In this document: positions 1 to 5,646 of the stretch, piece after piece
How positions within the stretch are numbered: the stretch's first letter is position 1
Layout: every line of letters begins with the position of its first letter
Source: Bdellovibrionales bacterium
GTDB lineage: Bacteria > Bdellovibrionota > JAFGOL01
NCBI GenBank assembly: GCA_022710165.1
Contig: JAKLHL010000090.1
Coordinates: 1-6,048 of the forward strand
Length of the DNA: 6,048 nt
Reading direction: 5' to 3'
The notes under the pieces: model-generated
Databases searched by the model: none
Seen by the model: only the letters and a program-made list of their open reading frames with translations
Told to the model about the DNA's origin: nothing
Translations under genes and position numbers: made by a program

Positions 1-2
1 GC

Positions 3-1085
3 GAAGGTGAAAGGTCTGTTAACAGGATAAAGGAACTTGAGAATGAATATACCGAGAACGAAAGGATAAAGAACGAGAGCATGGTGGCCCTTGACGATGT
101 CAACAGGCAGATAAACGAGATAAGGATCAAACATGCTGACTTCCTGGACCAGATAAACGGTCTGGAAAGGACCATAAAGGAATCAAGACATGCGCTTGAT
201 GACAGGACAAAGACAGCATCAGAAGTTAACACAAAGCTTTCTGATATCTCTATAGAGGTAGGCGTACTTAAACAGAGGTACATGGACAGGTACGAGGCTG
301 ACCTTGCATCAATGTGGACAAGCTACAAAGATGTTGAGATGAACGAGGAAGAAGTTAAAGAGGAAGTTTCTGTATTGAACAAGAAGCTTGCCGATATGGG
401 CCATGTTAACCTCTTGGCCATAGAGGAATATGACAAGCTTGGTGAAAGGCACCAGTTCTTGACGGTGCAGAGGGACGACCTCATAAAATCAATGGAAGAC
501 CTAAAGACAGCTATAAGGAAGATAGACGAGACAAGCAGGACCAGGTTCAAAGCTACCTTTGAAATGGTCAATGAAAAGTTCAAGAAGTTCTTCCCGATCC
601 TGTTCGGCGGCGGAACTGCAGAGCTTGTAATGACAAATCCTGATAATCTTTTAGAGACAGGAGTGGACATCTTCGCTCAGCTTCCTGGCAAGAAGACCCA
701 GAACATTAACTTGTTCTCTGGCGGAGAGAAAGCTCTCACTGCCATCAGCCTTGTCTTCTCGATATTCGCTATAAAACCATCACCTTTCTGTATACTCGAC
801 GAGGTTGACGCTCCTCTTGATGACGCCAACATAACAAGGTTTAACGAGGCTGTAAGGGCCCTCATAGACAGGTCTCAGTTCATAGTTATCACACACAACA
901 AAAAGACCATGGCTATGCTCGATGTGCTCTACGGCATAACGATGGAAGACCCAGGAATATCAAGGGTAGTATCTGTAAGGCTTGGCGACTTTGACCCTGC
1001 CGACAAGATAAGCTTTAAGAAAGCCTTAAAGAACGCAAAGGAAGAAGTACAGCAGGGACAAGAAGAACTTACGTTAGATGCTTGA
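3..1085 (+). CDS. smc: Chromosome segregation protein SMC, C-terminal part (5' end outside window)
   Basis: SMC is the ATPase of the bacterial condensin that compacts and helps segregate the chromosome. The frame is open from base 3 without a start, so this is the last 360 residues of a protein that normally has about 1,150-1,200. The first half is charged, heptad-like coiled coil (return arm). It is followed by the GHVNLLAIEEY block that leads into the C-terminal head. ATPase motifs are visible: FGGG (about 601-615), the signature motif FSGGEKAL (714-737), Walker B CILDEVDAPLDD with D at 798 and catalytic E at 801, and the H-loop ITHNKKTM with H at 894. The N-terminal head with Walker A lies upstream of the window. 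The signature begins with Phe where Leu is commoner. The gene is convergent with pgsA, and the two 3' ends overlap by 12 bp. Family assignment is very secure; an SbcC/Rad50-type protein is excluded by the SMC-specific head sequence. Confidence 0.97.
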   Translation, partial: EGERSVNRIKELENEYTENERIKNESMVALDDVNRQINEIRIKHADFLDQINGLERTIKESRHALDDRTKTASEVNTKLSDISIEVGVLKQRYMDRYEADLASMWTSYKDVEMNEEEVKEEVSVLNKKLADMGHVNLLAIEEYDKLGERHQFLTVQRDDLIKSMEDLKTAIRKIDETSRTRFKATFEMVNEKFKKFFPILFGGGTAELVMTNPDNLLETGVDIFAQLPGKKTQNINLFSGGEKALTAISLVFSIFAIKPSPFCILDEVDAPLDDANITRFNEAVRALIDRSQFIVITHNKKTMAMLDVLYGITMEDPGISRVVSVRLGDFDPADKISFKKALKNAKEEVQQGQEELTLDA

Positions 1086-1622
1086 CCTGTAAGTCTTAAA
1101 GTAAGCTGTAAGATATTTAATACCTGAATACCAGGAAGCTATCACTGATAGTATTATAAGGACTGTACCGCAGTATGCGGCGCTTGCACCAAAGAAATCA
1201 TAGTATATGAAAAGTGCCCCTATGCCGAACATCTGAAGTGCTGTCTTCCTTTTTCCTTCTGTGCTTGCATGGATCACCATACCGTCGCTGGCCGCTACGG
1301 CCCTAAGGGTCACGACTATTATCTCTCTAGATATGAGCAGTATGGGTATTATCACGTTTATCCTGTTAAGGTGCAGGAGCATTAAAAGGGATACTATTAC
1401 CGTTATCTTGTCCGCGGTCGGGTCTATTATCTTCCCTATATTGGTAACAGCGTCCCATCTTCTTGCAAGGTATCCGTCTACAAGATCGGCTATTCCTGTT
1501 ATGGCAAGCACACCGGCGGCATACCATCCATATAAGACGTTATCGTTCCATAGCAGATATACTATCAGGGGTATGAGAAGTATCCTGGATACGGTGATTA
1601 TGTTCGGTATCTTTTTCCTCAT
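1074..1622 (-). CDS. pgsA: CDP-diacylglycerol--glycerol-3-phosphate 3-phosphatidyltransferase
   Basis: This inner-membrane enzyme makes phosphatidylglycerophosphate from CDP-diacylglycerol and glycerol-3-phosphate, the committed step to phosphatidylglycerol and cardiolipin. The 182-residue product has the usual length. It carries the complete CDP-alcohol phosphotransferase motif D-x2-D-G-x2-A-R-x8-G-x3-D-x3-D: D46, D49, G50, A53, R54, G63, D67 and D71. The N-terminus (NIITVSRILLIPLI) is typical of PgsA, and about four to five hydrophobic segments follow. The ATG overlaps the dacB TGA (ATGA). A strong ribosome-binding site, GGAGGGG at 1627-1633, lies inside the end of dacB, so translation is probably coupled to dacB. 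It is the last gene of the - strand operon. PssA or another CDP-alcohol transferase is possible in principle, but length and N-terminus favour PgsA. Confidence 0.93.
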   Translation of the reverse strand: MRKKIPNIITVSRILLIPLIVYLLWNDNVLYGWYAAGVLAITGIADLVDGYLARRWDAVTNIGKIIDPTADKITVIVSLLMLLHLNRINVIIPILLISREIIVVTLRAVAASDGMVIHASTEGKRKTALQMFGIGALFIYYDFFGASAAYCGTVLIILSVIASWYSGIKYLTAYFKTYRSSI

Positions 1623-3064
1623 TTGTCCCCTCCATAGGAACGAAGTATATTACATGCTCTATCTATTACATATTCCGCATTGTCCAGCCTGTTGTTGTAG
1701 TTGTTCGCAAATATAGAGAACACAAGGCGTTCATTGCCTACAGTATCGATATATCCGCTCAAAGCCCTTACGTTCCTTATGTACCCGGTCTTGGCGTGTA
1801 CATTGCCCTTAAGGTCAGAGGAATTAAGTCTTCTTCTTAGGGTGCCGTCCATGCCTGAGGTACTAAGTGCGTCAAAGAAAGTCCTGTAGTAATAGCTCTT
1901 TGATATTGAGTAAAGGAGCTTTGACATGTATTCAGGTGATATCATATTTAGCATAGAAAGACCTGATCCGTCGGCGATGAACAGCACATCCTCTGGGAGT
2001 TTGTACTGCTTTAGTATCAGGTTCACGGCCAGCCTTCCGTTATAGGTACTGCCGGTGTTAAAATAAATAAAGCCCAGGCTTTTTAAGATGCTCTCGCCGT
2101 AAAGGTTTATGCTGTACTTGAGGAAGTCGTTGATGATGGATTTTATCATGGGGGACCTTCTTTCAGCAACTATGTATGCAGAACTCCTTTTTAGTATGTA
2201 ACCCGTGTCCCTTGCGTCAACAGCGTCTCCATTTACCTGTATGCCGTTCCTTAGCAGGTCCTCTTTGAAGAGGGTCGCAAAATAAAGGGTAGGGTTATTA
2301 ACAGATATCCATTTGCTGATAGGGCCAGACCTTCTGTTCATGATGCCCCTAATGTAAATGCGGTTCGTGCCTTCCTCCCTCTTGAACTCAAGCTCTGTGG
2401 GGCTTAGCCCGGTCGTGGTCTGGTTGACAATATTTATGTATGAGGTGTTCGGGAGCTTTTGTATCACAGCCTGTTCGCCGTCCTCTCCCGGACGGATCAC
2501 CACCTCTGCGCAGTTGCTGTTTATCTGCAGTCCGCTTATCTGGGCGCTGTAACAGTTTGAAAGATCATCCCAGGACCACATGAGCCCGGTCTTTTGGTCA
2601 TCGAATATTGTGTCTATACCGATTATATCGCCGCTGATCTCTTTTATCTTTAGAGACCTAAGTTTTTTGCTCCATGCAGAGACTTCGGAGGCCTTGAAAG
2701 TAGGGTCACCGCTCCCTACGACTACGAGGTTGCCTTCAAGCACACCGTTCTTTATCTTTCCATCAGCGAATAGTTTGGTCTGGAACCTATATTCAGCGTT
2801 CAGGGCCTTTAGGGCGGAGGCGGCCACAACGACCTTCATGTTACTTGCAGGGCGGAACCTCTTTTCCTTGTTCAAAGAGAACAGTTCTGTTCCGTCCTTT
2901 ACCCTTATAACGCTGAGGCCCCAAAAGATGTCCTTTGCCTGTTCGCTGGTAAAGAGGCTCTCCAGTTCAGACCTTAGCTGCTCGGAATTAATGTTGGCGA
3001 GGCTATATCCTGGCAGTGAAAGCAAGGTGCAGATTATTATAACTCTGCTCAAAGTGATTAGCAT
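1619..3064 (-). CDS. dacB: D-alanyl-D-alanine carboxypeptidase/endopeptidase, PBP4 family (peptidase S13)
   Basis: This periplasmic low-molecular-weight penicillin-binding protein removes terminal D-Ala from, or cuts D-Ala-mDAP cross-links in, peptidoglycan. The 481 residues match the family length (about 480). A Sec signal peptide covers roughly residues 1-23 (hydrophobic 8-17, SLA before the likely cut). The catalytic SxxK is S74-N-M-K77 in RPASNMK. The family block GSGDPTF is at 117-123, DGSGLS..N at 365-373, and the KTG triad at K425-T-G427 in HAKTG. The long stretch between the first and second motifs fits the insert domains of class C PBPs. The start is supported by AGGAG at 3073-3077, 8 nt upstream, and by an in-frame TGA immediately before the ATG. 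The first 62 bp overlap the preceding barrel gene in another frame; pgsA follows with a 4-bp overlap. Family call is very secure; whether it acts as carboxypeptidase or endopeptidase cannot be read from sequence. Confidence 0.95.
   Translation of the reverse strand: MLITLSRVIIICTLLSLPGYSLANINSEQLRSELESLFTSEQAKDIFWGLSVIRVKDGTELFSLNKEKRFRPASNMKVVVAASALKALNAEYRFQTKLFADGKIKNGVLEGNLVVVGSGDPTFKASEVSAWSKKLRSLKIKEISGDIIGIDTIFDDQKTGLMWSWDDLSNCYSAQISGLQINSNCAEVVIRPGEDGEQAVIQKLPNTSYINIVNQTTTGLSPTELEFKREEGTNRIYIRGIMNRRSGPISKWISVNNPTLYFATLFKEDLLRNGIQVNGDAVDARDTGYILKRSSAYIVAERRSPMIKSIINDFLKYSINLYGESILKSLGFIYFNTGSTYNGRLAVNLILKQYKLPEDVLFIADGSGLSMLNMISPEYMSKLLYSISKSYYYRTFFDALSTSGMDGTLRRRLNSSDLKGNVHAKTGYIRNVRALSGYIDTVGNERLVFSIFANNYNNRLDNAEYVIDRACNILRSYGGDK
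1627..1633 (-). promoter_or_regulatory. Ribosome-binding site of pgsA inside dacB
   Basis: Read on the - strand this is GGAGGGG, with the GGAGG core 6 nt before the pgsA ATG at 1622. It lies within the last codons of dacB. With the ATGA stop/start overlap it fixes the pgsA start and suggests re-initiation by ribosomes finishing dacB. Confidence 0.8.
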
Positions 3065-3860
3065 TCATCAGGCTCCTGTTATCTGTGCTAAGGCCATGTC
3101 CGCTCAGGGAAGATATATAGCTTGTCAGACCGTAACCTATGGAAACGGTGGTCTTCATGCCTTTGTTGTCGGTTATCGTCGCATAAAAATCAGCGCTCAG
3201 CTTGTAACCAAAACCGTCCTGCGTGTTCTGTACGTTAGAGCTGTCAAGAAGCCTGTCCAGCCACAAAAAATCAAAAGAGAAGTTAAGGCCGTAGTCTGAA
3301 TTGAAAGCGACCTTTTTTTCCACTCCGACGGAGATCCCCTTTGCAGTACTCTTGCTTATGTAGTCAGGAAAGGTGATGACGGGGAACTTGTGGTGGTGAT
3401 AGCCTATCTTTAGCGACGTAGAAGAGCTTCCGTCCCTTTTCTTTGGCATGTACCTGAACTTTATGCCTGCGTCTATCCACCACGGAGATATTACGACGCT
3501 GTTCTGGACCTCGGGGTCTTTCTTGGAACCAAGGGTAACCATCAGCCCCTTTATCCATGTAAGGTCAACACCAAGCCAGCTAGTCAACCAGGCGGTGCCT
3601 TCAACGGTGGCGGCAGGGAAAACGTTCAGCTTTCCTATCAGTATGGCGTCGCCGGTGTTCTGCTTTAACTGTACGGCACTTATGCCAGTAGAGAGCTCGA
3701 ACCTTCTAAACCTGTACGCTGTTCGCTGGTCCTCCAGCTCTAGATATATTGGATGATTTACTATCTGCTCAGCCTCACTATCAGAGAGCGGAGCTTCTTT
3801 TTCTGCAGAGTAAAGAAGAACGGGGAATATGAGCATAACTATCCACAAACAACGTTTCAT
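3003..3860 (-). CDS. Putative outer-membrane beta-barrel protein, unrecognised family
   Basis: I do not recognise this 285-residue protein. It starts with a Sec signal peptide: K2-R3, then a hydrophobic stretch 5-16, with YSA before a likely cut after residue 19. No lipobox is present. The mature part is rich in Gly, Ser, Tyr, Trp and Phe. It shows repeated amphipathic, alternating segments (for example GLNFSFDFLWLD, KLSADFYATI, TTVSIGYGL), as in transmembrane beta-strands. It ends in LHLAFTARI, an alternating-hydrophobic strand whose last residue is Ile, not the usual Phe. The frame extends upstream to 3968, but the added 36 residues look like translated intergenic DNA, so I chose ATG 3860 at the signal peptide. 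No Shine-Dalgarno sequence is visible before that ATG. It is first in the operon with dacB and pgsA and overlaps dacB by 62 bp, suggesting an envelope role. Function unknown; barrel call is inference from pattern. Confidence 0.75.
   Translation of the reverse strand: MKRCLWIVMLIFPVLLYSAEKEAPLSDSEAEQIVNHPIYLELEDQRTAYRFRRFELSTGISAVQLKQNTGDAILIGKLNVFPAATVEGTAWLTSWLGVDLTWIKGLMVTLGSKKDPEVQNSVVISPWWIDAGIKFRYMPKKRDGSSSTSLKIGYHHHKFPVITFPDYISKSTAKGISVGVEKKVAFNSDYGLNFSFDFLWLDRLLDSSNVQNTQDGFGYKLSADFYATITDNKGMKTTVSIGYGLTSYISSLSGHGLSTDNRSLMNANHFEQSYNNLHLAFTARI
3073..3077 (-). promoter_or_regulatory. Ribosome-binding site of dacB inside the upstream barrel gene
   Basis: The - strand reads AGGAG, 8 nt before the ATG at 3064. 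The site lies within the coding sequence of the 3860-3003 gene and decides the dacB start. It argues that the 62-bp overlap is real and not a mis-called start. Confidence 0.7.
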
Positions 3861-3867
3861 AATTGAA

Positions 3868-3944
3868 ATTATATCTGTGAAACCCTGCAATGCTATTAAA
3901 AATATTTTAGACAGGGCATGATATTGGTATTGTAAAAATTTCAA
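3868..3944 (-). promoter_or_regulatory. Candidate promoter(s) for the barrel-dacB-pgsA operon
   Basis: Two candidates can be seen on the - strand. One has a -35-like TTGAAA (3944-3939) and a -10-like TATCAT (3923-3918) with a short 15-nt spacer. The other is a perfect -10 hexamer, TATAAT (3873-3868), only 7 nt before the ATG at 3860 and with no good -35; it would give an essentially leaderless message. Neither is proven in this AT-rich DNA. Confidence 0.35.
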
Positions 3945-3949
3945 AACAG

Positions 3950-3968
3950 GTGTATAAAAACTATACAC
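3950..3968. repeat. Perfect 7-bp inverted repeat with 5-nt loop; operator- or terminator-like
   Basis: GTGTATA (3950-3956) and TATACAC (3962-3968) are perfect complements around AAAAC. On the + strand the hairpin is followed by GTTTTTG; on the - strand it is followed by CCTGTTTTG. A further AAAAC/GTTTT pairing (3943-3947 with 3969-3973) is possible across a 2-nt bulge. It sits 90 bp before the barrel ATG and about 140 bp before the lipoprotein 1 ATG. It could be an operator for a dimeric regulator or a weak two-way terminator between divergent units. The stem is AT-rich, so a strong intrinsic terminator is unlikely. Confidence 0.55.
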
Positions 3969-4031
3969 GTTTTTGAGGCTAATACCGGCACTTATTGTAA
4001 CTGTTCCGGCTCATCTTCTACCTCGCTGATC

Positions 4032-4058
4032 CTGACAGACCATGTTATATGGTATAGA
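4032..4058 (+). promoter_or_regulatory. Candidate promoter for lipoprotein genes 1-2
   Basis: A -35-like CTGACA (4032-4037) and an extended -10, TGG-TATAGA (4050-4058), are separated by a 15-nt spacer. The -10 region (TGGTATA, four bases, TTGC) resembles the one before lipoprotein 3. This would give a leader of roughly 45 nt before the ATG at 4110. Confidence 0.45.
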
Positions 4059-4109
4059 AATTGCAGAATAATGTCAGGAGATAGGACTTTTTTGTGGAGG
4101 TTTGTATAT

Positions 4110-4835
4110 ATGGATTTTGCTAAAAAGACCGTTCTGGTGGCTTTTTTATCGGTCATGACCCTTGCTGGATGCAGCAATAACACGAATGACCCGAACACAG
4201 ACACACAGTCTTCGGATACTGCAGTAACTGACGATACGATAAACGGACTTCAGTTCACAGGTGACGCTAGCGGTGTGAGCATGAACATCATAGTCGCTGA
4301 CAATTATCTCTCCAAGATCGTGAACGGCAACACCTATACTACTGCCCCTTATGTTCCGTCACTTACATGCGATGCAACTAAGGACAAGGTAGAAGTCAAA
4401 TTCACTAATTTTAATTATTATGGTTCTCAGGTAGATATAACTTGCAAGATGGACCCAGAGATCGGTGCTCCTTCAAACAAGATAACTTTCCTCCCTATGG
4501 GAACAGCTCCGGATGGAAGCTTTGGGTATTACACCCTTTGCGACAACGGCCTTTATTATTTCTTGGAGTTCCCAATAGTTTTCCCTCCTTTGCCTACACC
4601 AGTACCGCAGACCTATCATCACGAGATAAACAGGCTGGACATAAGGGATGATGTTGTCCTGCTCTGCGAAGGTTCTGACGGCAACGAGTATGAAGCTTCT
4701 TTTTACGGCACTTTTGAACCAAGCGGCCTTAACATACCTAGCGTTCTTGATATAGATGAGGACGTGTTCACGGGTGTTGTAAGTATAAATCTTAAGAACT
4801 ACGACGATGATAAGATAGACCTTTACTTTGAATAA
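4110..4835 (+). CDS. Unrecognised secreted lipoprotein 1 (tandem paralogue family)
   Basis: I do not recognise this 241-residue protein. K5-K6, a hydrophobic stretch 7-18 and lipobox L18-A-G-C21 make it a Sec/SPII lipoprotein with Ser at +2. A Ser/Thr/Asn/Asp linker (22-43) leads into a beta-rich domain. It shares with the next gene FTG (49-51), D64...NGN (72-74), NYYG (102-105), ITCKMDP with C112, C186 followed by DG, and the ending IDLYF (236-240). Mature cysteines are C87, C112, C144 and C186, so two disulfides are possible. A proline-rich loop (154-166) is absent from its neighbour. The start at 4110 is chosen for the signal peptide and for GGAGG at 4096-4100, 9 nt upstream; an in-frame ATG at 4071 would add 13 residues ahead of the signal. 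Probably cotranscribed with lipoprotein 2. Function unknown. Confidence 0.88.
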   Translation: MDFAKKTVLVAFLSVMTLAGCSNNTNDPNTDTQSSDTAVTDDTINGLQFTGDASGVSMNIIVADNYLSKIVNGNTYTTAPYVPSLTCDATKDKVEVKFTNFNYYGSQVDITCKMDPEIGAPSNKITFLPMGTAPDGSFGYYTLCDNGLYYFLEFPIVFPPLPTPVPQTYHHEINRLDIRDDVVLLCEGSDGNEYEASFYGTFEPSGLNIPSVLDIDEDVFTGVVSINLKNYDDDKIDLYFE

Positions 4836-4847
4836 GGAGACATATAG

Positions 4848-5522
4848 ATGAAGTCAAATAAACTTATCTTTGCATTATTGTTCCTTGCCGGGCTTAATTT
4901 CACGGCGTGTGACAACGTCAGTGACCCTCAGGCATCTACGGTAACAACGATAGAGAACAGACTTATCTTTACAGGCTATGCAGAAAGCGGGGCCTATATA
5001 AAGGTGGAACTTAGCGATACGCACATCGAGAGCTTGCTTGACGGGAATAACAGCGGGGTAACTACACCGCTATTGATACCTTCATCTTTAACGCTTCCGG
5101 CACACAGTTCCCTTGCTACAATAACACTTACAGATATTAATTATTACGGAAAGCTTATCCCTAGCGTGACCTGCAGCTCTGATCCAGACAACAAGTTGTC
5201 ACTCGTTTGGGTTGGACCTCTTGGCGACTATTATGAAGGCCCTAACGGGTATCTTTACCTTGATGATATCTTGATGGGAAGTCAGTATGTGCTTCAGGGT
5301 TCAAGCGAGACATTGAATGAGGCCGTTATAGTTTCATATTACTACAGCGACTGCGTTTCTGATGATGGAAGTTCTTTCAGGGTAAGTTTCTACCCTCGTA
5401 CGGATGTTCTTTCACACAGCATAGAGACGACCTTTTCTGTGGATGAAGGGACCATAAAAGGAATAGTTAGATTACACAGGGTTGGCGACGGTTATACTCC
5501 GTACATAGACCTTTTGTTCTAA
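4848..5522 (+). CDS. Unrecognised secreted lipoprotein 2 (tandem paralogue family)
   Basis: This 224-residue protein of unknown function is a diverged copy of its neighbour. It has a Sec/SPII signal (K2, K5, hydrophobic 6-16) with lipobox F18-T-A-C21, then Asp at +2 and Asn at +3. Asp at +2 is the inner-membrane retention signal in enteric bacteria, though that rule may not hold here. The domain carries FTG (41-43), D57...DGN (65-67), NYYG (98-101), VTCSSDP with C109, a second cysteine C169 followed by DDG, and the C-terminus IDLLF (220-224, written Y-I-D-L-L-F). The two mature cysteines match C112 and C186 of lipoprotein 1. AAGGAGA at 4834-4840 lies 7 nt before the ATG, and the gap to the previous stop is 12 nt, so the two genes form an operon. 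No catalytic motif is visible. Confidence 0.88.
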   Translation: MKSNKLIFALLFLAGLNFTACDNVSDPQASTVTTIENRLIFTGYAESGAYIKVELSDTHIESLLDGNNSGVTTPLLIPSSLTLPAHSSLATITLTDINYYGKLIPSVTCSSDPDNKLSLVWVGPLGDYYEGPNGYLYLDDILMGSQYVLQGSSETLNEAVIVSYYYSDCVSDDGSSFRVSFYPRTDVLSHSIETTFSVDEGTIKGIVRLHRVGDGYTPYIDLLF

Positions 5523-5646
5523 CGGGTGGCAGGTGTATTAATGTTTGACATAATAAGACATTCCAGGAATTGGTTAACTTATTGTTTATATTGGACTTTA
5601 AATTGGTATAATTCTTGCTTTATATATAGTGTGGAGGAAGAGTAAC
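5523..5646 (+). other. Intergenic spacer between lipoproteins 2 and 3
   Basis: These 124 bp hold the promoter and ribosome-binding site of lipoprotein 3. Also present are a weak imperfect hairpin (AATGTTT 5540-5546 with AGACATT 5556-5562, one G-U pair, no T-run after it) and the small palindrome TTCCAGGAA (5561-5569). No good terminator for the first two genes is seen. Confidence 0.5.
5603..5612 (+). promoter_or_regulatory. Extended -10 promoter for lipoprotein 3
   Basis: TTGGTATAAT contains a perfect -10 hexamer (5607-5612) with the TGn extension. The best -35 is a poor TTGTTT (5582-5587) at 19 nt, as is common for extended -10 promoters. A start near 5619 gives a leader of about 28 nt containing the ribosome-binding site. 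This suggests the third gene can be transcribed separately from the first two. Confidence 0.6.

Larger units (their letters stand above)
3861..4109. other. Divergent intergenic region between the envelope operon and the lipoprotein genes
   Basis: This 249-bp stretch is AT-rich and separates the - strand operon from the + strand lipoprotein array. I see no convincing gene in it; the open frames that enter it from both sides lack coding character. It holds a perfect inverted repeat at 3950-3968, candidate promoters toward both sides and the ribosome-binding site of lipoprotein 1. Confidence 0.7.

Noticed and set aside
1261..1716. Open frame of 151 codons on the + strand antisense to pgsA
   Set aside because: Hydrophobic content only mirrors the membrane-protein gene on the other strand; no start signal or family motif.
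2580..3299. Long open frame (239 codons) on the + strand antisense to dacB and the barrel gene
   Set aside because: It lies opposite two well-supported genes, its product has low-complexity Ser/Leu/Phe character without motifs, and no ribosome-binding site is evident.
3861..3968. 36-residue N-terminal extension of the barrel protein, starting at 3968
   Set aside because: It would place the signal peptide internally, includes the palindrome, and has no coding character; ATG 3860 begins a normal signal peptide.
4071..4109. Upstream in-frame ATG of lipoprotein 1
   Set aside because: It would add 13 residues before the lipoprotein signal and leave the good GGAGG site at 4096-4100 unused.
3992..4204. 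70-codon open frame on the - strand across the divergent region
   Set aside because: It overlaps the promoter and signal peptide of lipoprotein 1 and shows no recognisable features.
5540..5562. Imperfect hairpin after lipoprotein 2 as a terminator
   Set aside because: Seven pairs with one G-U, a 9-nt loop and no T-run after it; too weak to call.
5545..5573. Consensus -35 TTGACA (5545-5550) as part of a promoter
   Set aside because: No acceptable -10 lies 16-18 nt downstream, and it is too far from the extended -10 at 5607.
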